A stretch of DNA of 64,000 nt, taken from NCBI GenBank assembly GCA_946902985.2, contig OX336390.1, forward strand, positions 530,366,861 to 530,430,860, read 5' to 3'. This document shows positions 45,081-56,403 of the stretch, one piece after another (position 1 is the stretch's first letter; each line of letters starts with the position of its first letter). The translations under genes were made by a program, and so were the position numbers. The notes beneath the pieces were generated by a model. That model saw only the letters and a program-made list of their open reading frames with translations, had not been told where the DNA came from and ran no database searches. Source of the stretch: Meconema thalassinum (taxonomy: Eukaryota > Arthropoda > Insecta > Orthoptera > Tettigoniidae).

Positions 45081-45420
45081 TATCATCATTTCATTGTGAG
45101 ATTTAAAAGCTCATCTTGGGTCATGATTCTGCAAACTTATGCAAGATGCTATGGATTCAGCTGTATCCGAAATGAAAATCCAGATACGCGCCTGAAAACT
45201 CCAGTACGGTACCGTAGTTAAGGAAAAAGCTACGTGAACTTCTTCTTCAGTTGTTATGCTCATTCATCAATTATTTTCTTTCTTGATTTTTATCGTTGAC
45301 ATACGCCATCTTATAGGCAACCGACAGCTCTATTCGCACCATCAACTAATTAGGCAATGCCAGCTGAATCAAACCAGCCCCACCGCACGTTAACTCCGGC
45401 TCATGTAAATCTGCTATAGC

Positions 45421-46393
45421 TAAAGCCCTGCGCGGATGCGGATATCCACGGGTTTATACTTTGCATGACTTTGCGGATAGCGGATAAGCTGCAGATAATG
45501 TTTGGAGTAAATTTCCGGTTAGCTTTTAGAATGCAATTCGAACTTGTTGAATATCATGGGGAAAGTTGGGTAATTGTGCACAACAGGTAATCGTGCGGAC
45601 GTATGTTTTTCGAGTTGGTAGTACAACTAGCAACTCAGTTCACTGCTACCCTTAAGCTGCCATCGTACCTATCAGATAGGGACAGTCAGCATGATGCCAG
45701 TTGCTATGTGATAACCGGAGGCTTGGATGAAGAAACTTAACACGTTGCATGTTATTTTCTGTAGCTAGCAAATAAGAAGGTAAGCCTAAAGTTGTGATTC
45801 AATTATTTAAAATTAAATTTAGTTTTAAATGCCAGTGTTTACAGTGGTTTTGCATGTATTTGTTTTTCAATATAATAGATTAGTTTACCGGGATTCAATG
45901 CGTTACGTTTTAAAAGCAGAGTAGGGTAATGGTGCGCACAATTCCCCACTCTCCCTTACTAGGACCCCGGATGTTTATGACATACCGGTATATTTTTCCG
46001 TTATGTTTTTTTTTCATGACAAATGTAAGATGATGATTTACGCTAATCTCAAATGATGTCATTAAGCACAATAAACACTCCGAACTGAAAGGGTTGAAAT
46101 TCTGGCTATATAACATTCATTTTGAACATAGCACATGGCATACAGTACATAGCCTAAGGGTTCAATTTCCAGCTCAAATGACTAAAAGATAAAGTATAAA
46201 GCAACACATTGAAAATATTATTGTAATGCCAGCCGAATCGCATAACAAACTTGTGGATAAAAGTGGCGTGGATGCGGGGCGGATGCGGATAATAGCCGTG
46301 TGGATGCGGGGCGGATGCGGATAAGAGTCGTGCGGATGCGGATAACAGCCATGCGGATGCGGATAACGTTTCGTCTATCCGCGCAGGGCTCTA
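45421..46393. mobile_element. non-autonomous hAT element
   Basis: Ends taaagccctgcgcggat (45421) and atccgcgcagggctcta (to 46393) are inverted with one mismatch. Both are flanked by an identical 8-bp duplication gctatagc (45413-45420, 46394-46401). T-A-G-starting ends and an 8-bp duplication define hAT. Subterminal repeats of gcggatgcggataa at 45430-45490 and 46268-46372 probably served as transposase-binding sites. No transposase frame in the 973 bp. Confidence 0.85.
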
Positions 46394-46476
46394 GCTATAG
46401 CCTATATTGGGGAAAAAATAGTTGCCACTACTTAAAAAACAACCCGTGTACTTATTTATTAATAAATATTTCCCTT

Positions 46477-48225
46477 TATCTTCTTCTGCTTCGTCTTTTC
46501 CCGTTCATGCGGGGTCGACGTTTCTGACAAGTCGTTTCCATTTTCCTCGGTCCCAAATAGTGTTTTCTGTTAACTGCTTCTCCCGGAGATCATCCTGCAC
46601 GCAGTCCATCCCTCTTCTTCTAGGCCTGCCTCTTTCCCTTTTGCCTTCCACCTCCAGACCAAGCACTCGCCTTCCTACATAACTCTCATCCCTGCGCTTA
46701 ATGTGGCCATACCAGAGCAAGCGTCTTTCTTGCACTTTTTTTGATATTTCAGTCACTTTTACGCTGCCTCGTATGAAGGTGTTTTTGATGTGATCGTTCC
46801 TTGTAACACCACACATCCATCTTAGCATCTTCATTTCAGCTACTTCCAGTCGCTTGCACTGTGACTGCACTGTTGGCCAAGTTTCTGCTCCGTATAGCAT
46901 TGCAGGTCTCACTGCACATTTATAGGCTTTACCCTTTACTTGGATATTCAGTCTCCTGTCACAGAGAATACCAGATAACCTTTTCCAGTTTAACCAGGCA
47001 GCCTGGATTCGGTGGGTAATTTCCAGATATAGATTGCCATCGTTAGATACAGTGGATCCCAGATACTTGAAACTGTCCCTTGCCTGTAGCTGGCTACCAT
47101 CCATCTGAATAGTTTCATTTCCAGTTCCTCCAAGGCACAGGTATTCGGTCTTATTCCTACTGATTTTAAGGCCTCTGTCCTCTATGGCTCTTCTCCAGCA
47201 TTCCAGTTTATATTCAAGCTCTTCCCTGTGTGTGCTACATAAGACAATATCATCTGCAAATAGCATACACCAAGGAGCTGGTTCTCTTAAGTTTTCAGAG
47301 AAGACATCCATTATTAGATCAAAAATATAGGGGCTTAGTGCTGATCCTTGGTGAAGACCTACTTGAACCGGTATAGTATCTGACAATCCTACACTGCTTC
47401 TAATTCGTGTCCTTGCTCCACGGTACATATCCTGAACAATGCGCACATACTTCTCCGGTACTCCCTTGCATCTCATGCATCTCCATACCTCTTGACGGGG
47501 CACTCGATCATACGCTTTCTCTAGGTCTATGAACACCATATGTAGTTCTTTTCTCTTCTCCCTGTGCTTTTCCATGACCTGCCTAAGTGCAAAAATAGCA
47601 TCTGTTGTTCCCTTTCCCGGCATAAATCCAAACTGTTCATCTCCTATTGTCGTCTCCACCCGAAGCCTACTTTCAATAACTTTCTCCCAGATCTTCATTG
47701 TGTGTGACATGAGTTTTATTCCTCTGTAATTTGCACAATCCTGAATGTCACCTTTCTCATTATAAATGGGAATTATGGTACTCTCCCGCCATTCCTTGGG
47801 CATTACTTCCTCTTGAAGTACCTGTTGGAATAGATTCCACAACATATCTATGCCCTCTTCATCCAGACATTTCCAAGCCTCCACTGGAATTTCATCGGGG
47901 CCGGTTGCTTTTCCACATTTCATTTTCCTAATAGCAGTTACAACCTCTTCCCTGCATATGCCAGTTGTTACGTTGTGATTTGGGATACCATCCTCAAACA
48001 CAAGACGGGCATTTTCCTCATTTAGCAACTTTTCAAAATATTCCTCCCATCTCTTCTTAATATGCTCTTCATCTTGAATTACAATTCCTTGTTCACTTTT
48101 CATCTGCCTGATGTGTGTGAGATCTTTTGAAGCCCTGTCTCGTGCCTTAGCGATTCTGAAAAGCTTGGCCTCCCCTTCTGTGGTCTCTAGTTCTTCATAG
48201 ACTTCCTTCCATGCAGCTGTCTTGC
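46477..48225 (-). pseudogene. RTE-type LINE, long 3' part with intact RT frame
   Basis: Open minus frame from about 48250 to 46505. It starts inside the endonuclease-RT linker (TAAWKEVYEELETTEGEAK), then encodes RT: DCANYRGIKLMSH, EQFGFMPGKGTTDAIFALRQ, FIDLEKAYDRVP, HQGSALSPYIFDL, CMLFADDIVLC and FKYLGSTVSNDG. The C-terminus is RRLLWYGHIKRRDES and RGRPRRRGMD. The catalytic FADD is intact. It ends in a (GAA)n-like tail at 46479-46489. At about 48215-48230 it joins the 5' part of a different RTE element. Confidence 0.82.
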
Positions 48226-48914
48226 ACTTCCTCCATATCTTCTTCTACCGCCCTCCTCAATTTCCTCTCCAGCACACGAGAGTAGACTTTGTAGGTTGTA
48301 GATGACAGACATATGACCCCGTAGTTATTACAGTCATAGCTGTTCCCCTTCTTGTGTAATTATATAATTAAGTTCTTCCTCCATTCCTCAGGGATTCTGT
48401 TCTCTTCCTACATTCTCTGCAACATTTTAGTTAAATACTTTACCACCACCATTCCTCCAAATATTTAATTAATTTTGGGGCTATCTCATCAATTCCTGCT
48501 GCTTTCCATGGCTTAACTTGTTCAACTGCCATTCTTACCTCCTCTTCATTTATATCCCCTTCAAATTTGTGATCTTGCACCCTTTCATGTGGCCCATAGT
48601 CAATTCCTTCTTCTTGTAATGACTCTTGTTTTTGAAACTTCTCTTTATAGTGCCTTCTACACACCTCTAATACAGTTGCCATCTCTGAAACCAGCTTATC
48701 TCCATCCATAATTGTCCTTATCTGCTTCCCAATTTTCTTCTGGGTGCTTTTATTGTTTTCCAAAAACTTCTTGTGTTCTTTTCCCTTGCCTTATTTTCAA
48801 CCATATTTCCAAAATCTTCCCAAGATTTCCTTTTAGCTTCCTTCACCTCTCGTTTCACGTTATTCCTTTTTCCTTACAGTTTCTCCAGTCTTCTTCAGTC
48901 CGTGATGCTATGTA

Positions 48915-50305
48915 CACTGAAGAAAATGGAAATTGCCACACCATGAAGGCATTGGTCGTTTGTGTTGATTTTCAAGATATGGATCGATGCCATGTAGGTA
49001 TGTAAACGATCAAAGTTTCAGACCCATTGGATTGTTGCTACAGGTCTCCCCACGTGATTGGTCGCGGAGGAATCAACTCCAGTATACGGACTCTGGTGTA
49101 GCGTAGTTAACTTGCAGTCAGTGCAGAGAAGTGTTCCCCGTCAAACATGCCTCGACGACAGAGAAGAGCACGCTATCAACAACTGTCGCCGTTTGAGAGG
49201 GCTCGGATAATTGGGCTGTGTGAGGCTGGATTATCGCTAAGGACTGTCGCTGCACGTGTTGGCCGACAGGCATCTACGGTACAACGTGTATGGCAGCAGT
49301 GGTCAAATGAAGGTACCCACACTCGCAGACCTGGCACAGGCCCAGCGCGACAGACAACTGTGAGAGAGGATCGCCGCATCATTCGGATGGTCCGGATGGA
49401 ACCCCATGTAACAGCAGCGCAAATTCGAGCAGCTGTGGCACCCCACGTTACACAACAAACAGTTGGTAATCGACTTTGTGCAGCTGGCTTACGATCCCGT
49501 GTCCCTGCAGAAGGTGTTCCATTTACCCCACAACAGCGACGTGTAAGGCTGGCCTGGTGTCAAGAACGATCGACGTTGGTCGACGAATGGCATAGGGTCG
49601 TCTTTAGTGATGAATCGCGCTTCTGTCTTGCCCGCAGTGATCGCCGGAATCGTGTGCGCCGACGTACCGGGGAGAGGGTCCGCCCAGATCTTATTGTCGA
49701 GAGACACACAGGGCCAACACCAAGCATTATGGTCTGGTGAGCTATTGGCTTTAATGTGAAATCACAATTAGTGCTTGTTGAGGGCACTATGACTGCTCGA
49801 CAGTACGTTGATAGGGTACTCAATCCAGTAGTTGTCCCTATGATGGCGAACATTGCTAATGGGATGTTTCAGCAGGACCATGCCCGCATTCACACTGCAC
49901 GCATCTCCAGAGAAGCTCTCCACGACATCACAACCTTAGAAGGCCCTGCCAGATCCCCGGACCTCAGTTCTATTGAGCATGTGCGGGACATGATGGGTCG
50001 ACAACTGGCCAACCATCCTCAGCCACCCACAACTCTGGAACAACAGACCCGTGTAGTGCAGCAAGCATAGGCCACAATTCCTTAGGAAGCGATCCAGGGT
50101 CTTATTGACTCCATGCCTCGCCGAATTCATCAATGTATTGCAGCTCGTGGTAGGCACATCCTGTATTGATTGTTGTCCAAACTTGCGGTCAGAGGGACCT
50201 GAAAGTGTAATCATCGAGTCACAACCGAACACTCGTCCTGCATGTTCAATTGCAACAATGTAGCACCACTCCTTCTGGGTGTTGCAATTTCTATTTTCTT
50301 CAGTG
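48915..50305 (+). mobile_element. Tc1/mariner-type DNA transposon
   Basis: Flanked by TA (48913-48914, 50306-50307). Terminal inverted repeats of about 30 bp start cactgaagaaaatggaaatt on the left; the right end is ctattttcttcagtg. Length 1391 bp. It carries one decayed transposase gene. Inserted in an RTE copy. Confidence 0.9.
49147..50167 (+). pseudogene. Tc1-like transposase with three nonsense codons
   Basis: The N-terminal 197 codons are open: paired HTH (LSPFERARIIGLCEAGLSLR, VAARVGRQASTVQRVWQQW) and the start of the DDE domain (VVFSDESRFCL). A TGA follows IMVW (49738-49740). The same frame then continues with AIGFNVKSQL, MFQQDHARIHTARISREALH and RSPDLSSIEHVRD. Two TAG codons lie at about 50068 and 50083 before AIQGLIDSMPRRIHQCI. 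All three catalytic residues (D, D, E) are present, but the second D and E are 33 residues apart, two fewer than in DD34E members, hinting at a small deletion. Not functional. Confidence 0.85.
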
Positions 50306-51370
50306 TATCTTTTCCAGCCTTCCTTTTTGACTTTCATTTTGTGCTTCACTTCCTCATTCCACCAACTAGTTCTTTTCTTCCTTGTATCTACCACTATTTT
50401 CCCACACACTTCTTCCGCTGACTTTATTAATACTGTTTTCAGATCAGACCACACAGTGTTGATGTCTTCATCCAGATTTGTTCTTCCTTGTAATCTCGTC
50501 TTCACCAACTCTCCATACCGAGTCTTCTTTTCTTCCTTCCTTCCTTCCTTCTACAGTTCCCTCAACTTAATGGTCTCAAATTTCTTGGTTTTAGGTTTGG
50601 CTGGTCTGTTAAACCTGGTGTCTGCCACCAACAATCTGTGATCCGTTGCAAGTTCTGCCCCTCTTATAACCTTCACATCCATAATGTTATTCCGGATATT
50701 TTGGGGGTATACAAAATAATCTATAATACTTTAGGCTTCTCGACTTTCTGCTTCATAAGTGATCTTATGTACTTGCTCATGAGGAAAGAAGGAACTTCCT
50801 AATAATAGTTGATTTTCTATGCAAAATTCTATTAGGCGCCTACCACTGTCATTTAGGGTCTTCTCTCCTCCATGGTTACCCATACTTTCATGAGCTTTCC
50901 TTTTGTCCTGACCGATTCGCCCATTGAAGTCACCTCCTATTAATACATGGCGTCCTCTGACTACTTCCTTGTCTATAGTCTGTTGTAGTTGTGCATAGAA
51001 TTCCTCCTTATCTAGTACATTTGAATCTTCCGTTGGTGCATACACTTGAATATAGGACACTTCCAATTCCAAATCGAAATTGACAACTATTATTCTTGAG
51101 TTAACTGGTTCTCATCCACTCACTCTCATTTCCAACCGCTCGCTGGTTATTATTTCTACTCACTCTTTTGCTCGACTATCCATCCCAACTCCAGAGTACC
51201 AAGTTTACCCTTCTGACATTCTCTTAAATCCGCTACCTTTTCTTTTAACCTCACTTAATCCCAATACTTCTAGTTTGTGGTCCTTCATTTCCACTTCTTT
51301 ACCAACGATTGTCTTAATATTCCATGTTCCGAATCTCGTGTTCCGTTTCCACTCCGCATGTCATACGATG

Positions 51371-52139
51371 TTGGCATGTCAAATAACCCATTTGAATTCA
51401 GTAGGCAGTGTTCATAATGGCAAAATTAATCTCGGGAGTTTCCGCCAACACAAAGTTCCTCATTTCTCTACTAGAAAGTGCTATAGTGTTCAAGGAGCTT
51501 AGATATCTAACCTCCTTGACTTTCATAGTGCTTCAAGGAACAACGAAATTCGACATGCAAGCTATCCTCTGGGTGTCAAATTACAAAGCTTGCACCCGGC
51601 ACCGAGGCCATACGATATTATTATTATTATTATTATTATTTACTCCGTCGTTTATATCCGTCCAATCCGAGGCTACTTGTAGTTCTCTGAATCACTTTAC
51701 CTCCACATGGGCGATTAGCCGAACGTAGAGTGGTTTGTTAGGTTACCTTCCCATCCGCCTTATTTGTCCCCTGGAGACAGGGTGCCCCAGATGGTCAGGG
51801 TTTGGGCAGGCATTTCCTCCTTACCCCCTTAGGTATGGTTTTCCCGTCAATACTCGGGTGGCTGATTGCAGTGGTTTCCCACTGGGCGATAGGGTATAAT
51901 TAATTAATACTAATTAATTGATTATTTATCATAATTTTCATAATTCTCGTTTTTATTAATATATATGAATTGCAGCCAATGGCCATAGCTGGGTATTTTG
52001 ATTGAACGCCCGAAGTTTCCCGACAAGTATAATTTCAAGTAGTTCCGACTTTGGCTACCAGATGCCACTGTCACTTACACCTAGCGGCGAACGTTGGAAC
52101 TTAATAGAGCGTTTCTAAATAGCCAAATATATCCTAAAC
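51371..52139. other. intron sequence with microsatellite and LINE 3'-end relic
   Basis: (TTA)n at 51615-51640. gcagccaatggccatagctg (51974) on the complement matches the 3' end of the LINE at 61942 (ggccattggctgtaataaat), so 51905-51995 is probably a relic of that family. No gene. Confidence 0.4.
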
Positions 52140-52335
52140 ATTTTGCTACACACTACCAATTGCAGTGGTAGCTTCTTTTACGTGCCATAAATCTATGACA
52201 AGGGCCCGCCGGCTTTACATCTCCTCCGAAGGAAGGCATATTGAAGGATTTTAACGCTCTTAAAAATCCGACGAATTCGGCCGAGTTTGAACCCGCGATC
52301 TTGGGTATAGCAGTTCAGCATGCTACCGACTACAC
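52140..52335 (-). mobile_element. tRNA-derived SINE (type A), 5' part
   Basis: Complement of the type-A head: ctaccgactacaccagct, B-box region gagtttgaacccgcgatctt and body ccgccggctttacatctcct. The 3' tail is missing. Diverged. Confidence 0.65.
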
Positions 52336-52613
52336 CAGCTATTCTTATTTTTATAATTCTGTTTATTATTTTAAAGGGAAATATTTCCAAAACGGTTTGC
52401 TCTAATTGGAGTATTTACGAACTACAGAGTATTGTTTCTCGCACTGAAGGGCGTAAAATGAACAACTGTTTTCGGCCCTTCTATGACAACTTTTGTTATA
52501 TTACCTACCTTAACTTATGCCGAGCGCTGAGAGCCGAAATCAGAAGAATATATTATACTGAAAAACGGCAATAGTCCTATGTTCTTTCCAGATATTATAT
52601 CTGCATGAACACT

Positions 52614-54273
52614 CACTCACTCACTCACTCCGTTGGCTTTTCTGGGACGTGACGATCCCGCGCCGCTCTCACTATCTGCCTCCATTTCCTCCTATCCAGC
52701 GCAGTATTCTCCCATACAGTAATACCCATTTGTCTGCAGTCAGAGGTCACCTCATCTTGCCATCTACTCCTAGGTCTTCCAGGGGGTCTCGAGCCTTCGA
52801 TCTTCTTCTCATACACCTGGCGAACTATTCTGGCAGCGTCCATTCTGATAACATGCCCTGCCCATTGCAGCCGTTTCGCTTTCATGACGTCACTACTCTG
52901 GGTTGATTGGCCAACTTGTACAGTTCATGATTTGATCTGAGAACCCATCTTTGTGTCTCCTGGTCAAAGATGGGGCCGAAAATTTTTCTATATATCTTGT
53001 TTTCGAAGACTGTAAGTTGGCGTTCCTCCCTTTTGGTCACACTCCATGTTTCGGCTCCGTATAGCAGTACCGGCCTGATGATCGTGTTGTATAGTTTTAG
53101 TTTTGTTTCCTGGTCAAAAGTTTGGAGGAAAGTAATTTATGCAGGGAAAAGTAAACTTTGTTTGCATTCCGTAATCTAATTTGGTGTTCAACTTGTCTTC
53201 TATTGGATTCCCGGTCAATGCATGTGAGATTTTCGAAGTGAAATGCCATGTCCTGTGGTTCGGATTCCACGTAAAAAGGAGGTCCCGTGGCTCATAATCA
53301 CAAGATTCACGGTCACGTACAACTACAATCTTCCTTTTTTTTGTCTTCTATTGCAGTCATTTATATTTACCCCAAGGTATTTGAAGTTTGGCGTGTTCTT
53401 AAAGGTAAAATTGCCTATATGAAGGTTGTTGCGTTGGTCTGTAGTCATGTTTTCTCTCTGTATGATCATGTATTCTGTCTTCTCTTCATTAATCTTTAGA
53501 CCTATTTTTGCAGCAGTTTCATTTAATTTCCTGAATAAAGCTTCAATTTCTCCTCCATTATTTCCTATTAATACAATGTCATCTGCATATGCCAGGATGT
53601 TGTGTTTGTTATCTGCTAGGTCTCCAGTTGCAGCTTCTTTGGTTTCCCGAATTACTTTTTCCAGAACGATGTTGAAGAGAAGTGGGGAGAGAGCATCACC
53701 TTGTTTTAGTCCTGTTCTGTTTTCAAAACCGTCTGATACGGATCCACAGTGTGTCACTTTGCTCACTGTCTCCTCCATACACATTTTGACCAGGCTGATA
53801 AGTTTCTGTGGGATTCCGTATTCTTCCATAATTTCCCACACCGTTTCTCTGTGGACCGAGTCATAGGCCTTTTGGAAGTCAATAAATAGGTAATGGACGT
53901 TTTCGTTATATTCCCAAACATTTTCATTGATTGTCTTAATACAAAATATATTGTCTGTTGTTGATCTGTTTTTACGGAAACCATTCTGATAGTCTCCTAT
54001 TATATATTCGGTGTATGGAATTAGACGTTGTAATATTATGTGCGACAGTAATTTGTAAGCTGTGACAAGTAGGGATATTCCTCTGTAATTTCCGCAGTTA
54101 TGTTTATCTCCTTTCTTATGTATTGGAACAATAATTGCTTCCTTCCATTCATCCGGTATTTGTTCCTCGCGCCATATTTTCAGGATAAGTTTATGCAGTT
54201 TTTCATGAAGCTTCTCACCCCCATATTTCAGCAATTCAACTGGTATACCGTCAGATCCAGCAGCTTTGTGGTT
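52614..54273 (-). pseudogene. RTE-type LINE, 5'-truncated, 14-bp target-site duplication
   Basis: Flanked by tctgcatgaacact at 52600-52613 and 54274-54287. From about 54270 the frame encodes RT: AAGSDGIPVELLKYGGEK, NCGNYRGISLLVTAYKLLS, FRKNRSTTDNIF, FIDFQKAYDSVHR, GLKQGDALSPLLF, ILAYADDIVLIG and FKYLGVNINDCNRRQ. It is interrupted by a type-D SINE (53206-53340) and resumes; frameshifts follow. The C-terminus is RLQWAGHVIRMDAARIV and PPGRPRSRWQDEV, and the stop lies inside a terminal (GAGT)n. The catalytic YADD is intact. Confidence 0.87.
53206..53340 (+). mobile_element. tRNA-derived SINE (type D), 5'-truncated, 13-bp target-site duplication
   Basis: Flanked by ttgtcttctattg at 53193-53205 and 53341-53353. 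Starts gattcccggtcaatgcatg inside the B-box region and follows the 8601-8788 copy to its end, cttcc plus T run. Inserted in the RTE copy. Confidence 0.87.
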
Positions 54274-54415
54274 TCTGCATGAACACTGCTCATGCAAAAT
54301 TTCAGTTATATGGGTTGAATAGATTTTGGGTGAAAGAGTAACAGACAGACATCACTGGAGTTTTATACTCAGTTTTAGTATAAATAGACTTATGAGATCA
54401 CCTTTTGTTCATGTG

Positions 54416-54647
54416 ACTGGCTGTGTGGCTCAGCAGTAACGTTCTCGCCTGCTGACTCCAAGATAGCGGGATCGAATCCCGGCGCAGTCAGTTGGCATTT
54501 AAGGGTGCTTAAATGTGAGGGAACCGTGTCCATAGATGTACTGGCACGTTAAAGAACGCCTTCGGGGGGGAATTCCGGCACCCAACGTCTCTAAAAGACG
54601 CATTAGTTAAAAGGGACGTAAAACTCATATTATTATTATTATTATTA
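54416..54647 (+). mobile_element. tRNA-derived SINE (type C), 13-bp target-site duplication
   Basis: Flanked by ttttgttcatgtg at 54403-54415 and 54648-54660. Head gctgtgtggctcagcagtaa, B-box gggatcgaatcccgg, body cggcacccaacgtctctaaa, tail (att)n. Other copies at 34098 and 35902. Confidence 0.88.
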
Positions 54648-55092
54648 TTTTGTTCATGTGTGTGTCCCTAATACATTCTGAATGGCCGGAGCGATTTCAA
54701 TAAAAGTTGGTAAAAACCATACCCAATCAACCCCGATCGTGCCTTTCAAATTTCAATAAGTGTCACAAATCCAACTTGACGGTTGCGCGAAATACTACAC
54801 CGATTCTCAATATATCCTAAACTGTTGCAGCAATCAATCTGAAATTTTGTATGATGATACAAAACTACGGATTGAGTTCACATAAAAGACCTTAAAACAT
54901 GGTAAACACAAAACCAACTGGCAACCGCGCAAAGTTCAAATACTCAATGGGCTTTGCGGACGACTTAATCATTCGAGCGCAGTGAAACTTTATTAAGACC
55001 TGAATCTATTGGCGTTAATATAATTCAAATGTTTGTAAAAATTCAATATGGCGTCTGTACTATTTTTTAAAACATGTCTTTATTTCCTGTAA

Positions 55093-55384
55093 CAACGCTC
55101 TTAGGTTGCTACGTACGTTACCAAGAGCCGACTGCGGTGGCGTCTAGTAGCTGAGTTCTGAACTAAGCCTAGTAGTCGTTGATGGTGGCATTTGGCGGCA
55201 AAAGTACGAACTATTTGAAAAATTCAAAGTTGCAGTCCTTACTTGAATTTAAAAAAAAACAGATACACACACTAATACAGCCATCACAATTAACACCGGT
55301 TATCAGACAGATTCTACACACACCCAAAGTCCACGGGGCTACATGACCGCGTTGTCGCAGCCCCTAAACTAAGGAACCAACCAA
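55093..55384 (+). mobile_element. type-A SINE, 5'-truncated copy with 11-bp target-site duplication
   Basis: Flanked by atttcctgtaa (about 55082-55092 and 55385-55395). Contains only the 3' 290 bp of the family, from cgctcttaggttgctacg to ggaaccaaccaacc. The truncation shows insertion by target-primed reverse transcription starting at the 3' tail. Confidence 0.8.
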
Positions 55385-55444
55385 CCATTTCCTGTAAGAC
55401 ACTGAAATGAACATCGTTTAATGAACCAATACTTTAATATTTAT

Positions 55445-56345
55445 CATCATCATCATCAGCCGATACTAGTATCCGAGCGTCCGTTTCTTCCCTGCACTCC
55501 CTAAGCTCTCGTATCCGCACGATGGAGATGCCACTGATGACTCAGCAGACCGAGCATCGCATAGAACATGCGGTTGCATACGTCACATCTGAAGGTAGGG
55601 GTGGACGTGGAAGTGTTTGACGGAGTTTTCTTCTCTGACGAGCTTCCGTTTCCTGTCTTTGACGATTTTGTTCAAAAAGTAGAACAGCGTCGAAGGTGGT
55701 TTTGCGCCAGCGCGAACGGTCCTCCGCAAGGGTACACCATGTATCTGGATTGATAGATACATTTTTGAAGGTTTCTTTGAGCTGATCTTTAAAACGTTTC
55801 AAAAGTGCATCTGTTGGTCTCTTGCCCGTGCTGAGTTCACTGTACAAGATCTGCCGAGGGAGTCTGTATTCACTCATACGCTGGACATGGCCAGACCATC
55901 TAAGCCGATGACCGATAATGATGGACTCAATACTCTTCATTTTTGCTCTCTCGAGTACCGTGACATTTAGTCATCCCATTTGATGTGCATAATGGAGCGG
56001 ATTTTTTGCTGATGGAAGCGTTCCAATTTTTTGATGTCCCGGCGGTATAGAGTCCAGGTCTCACATCCGTAGAGCAGCGTAGAGATGACAACAGCTTGGT
56101 GTACCATCAGCTTTGTTCCCATCCTTAGGTCTTTGTTCTGGAATACACGATGTAAGAGGCGTCCAAACGCAACATGCGCAGCGTGAATACTGTTATCTAC
56201 ATCTTTTTCGACAGTACATTGGCTCGACAGAATGCCCCCAAGGTATAAGAAGTGATCAACTCGTTCCAAGGAAGTACCAGAGATGGTGATATCAAAGTCA
56301 GGGGTGAAGATTCCAGGGACAGGTTGAACCAGCACTTTGGTCTTC
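55445..56345 (-). pseudogene. LINE 3' fragment with C-terminal zinc-finger-like end
   Basis: Minus frames 56335-55967 (FLYLGGILSSQCTVEKDV, FQNKDLRMGTKLMVHQAVV, LLYGCETWTLYRRDIKKL) and 55940-55542 (IIGHRLRWSGHVQRMSEYRL, PRQILYSEL, FKDQLKETFKNVSINPDTW) are one ORF broken by a stop and frameshift near 55965. A last frameshift hides a VCNRMFYAMLGLLSHQW-like finger near 55560. Ends in (TGA)n at 55444-55457. The RT active site is missing. Clade uncertain. Confidence 0.75.
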
Positions 56346-56350
56346 CGGAT

Positions 56351-56353
<3 letters not shown>

Positions 56354-56401
<48 letters not shown>
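56354..56401. repeat. (TA)n microsatellite
   Basis: Uninterrupted at run of about 46 bp at the 5' edge of the LINE fragment. Confidence 0.95.

Positions 56402-56403
<2 letters not shown>

Larger units (their letters stand above)
48226..51370 (-). pseudogene. second RTE-type LINE, endonuclease and start of RT, split by a Tc1-like insertion
   Basis: Right part (50308-51370): SYIQVYAPTEDS, GGDFNGRIGQ and VVDTRKKRTSWWNEEVKHK belong to the AP endonuclease and linker. Left part (48226-48912): EVRMAVEQVKPWKAAGIDEI and KVYSRVLERKLRRAVEE belong to the start of RT. The frame KKEGWKRY breaks at 50307 and continues as IASRTEEDW at 48912 once the Tc1-like element and one TA are left out. Several frameshifts and stops occur. 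The RT active site is missing because the copy is fused to the neighbouring RTE at about 48225. Confidence 0.75.

Noticed and set aside
46268..46372. CRISPR-like regularly spaced repeat (gcggatgcggataa)
   Set aside because: Short, irregular spacing, inside a hAT element of a eukaryotic genome; no CRISPR expected.
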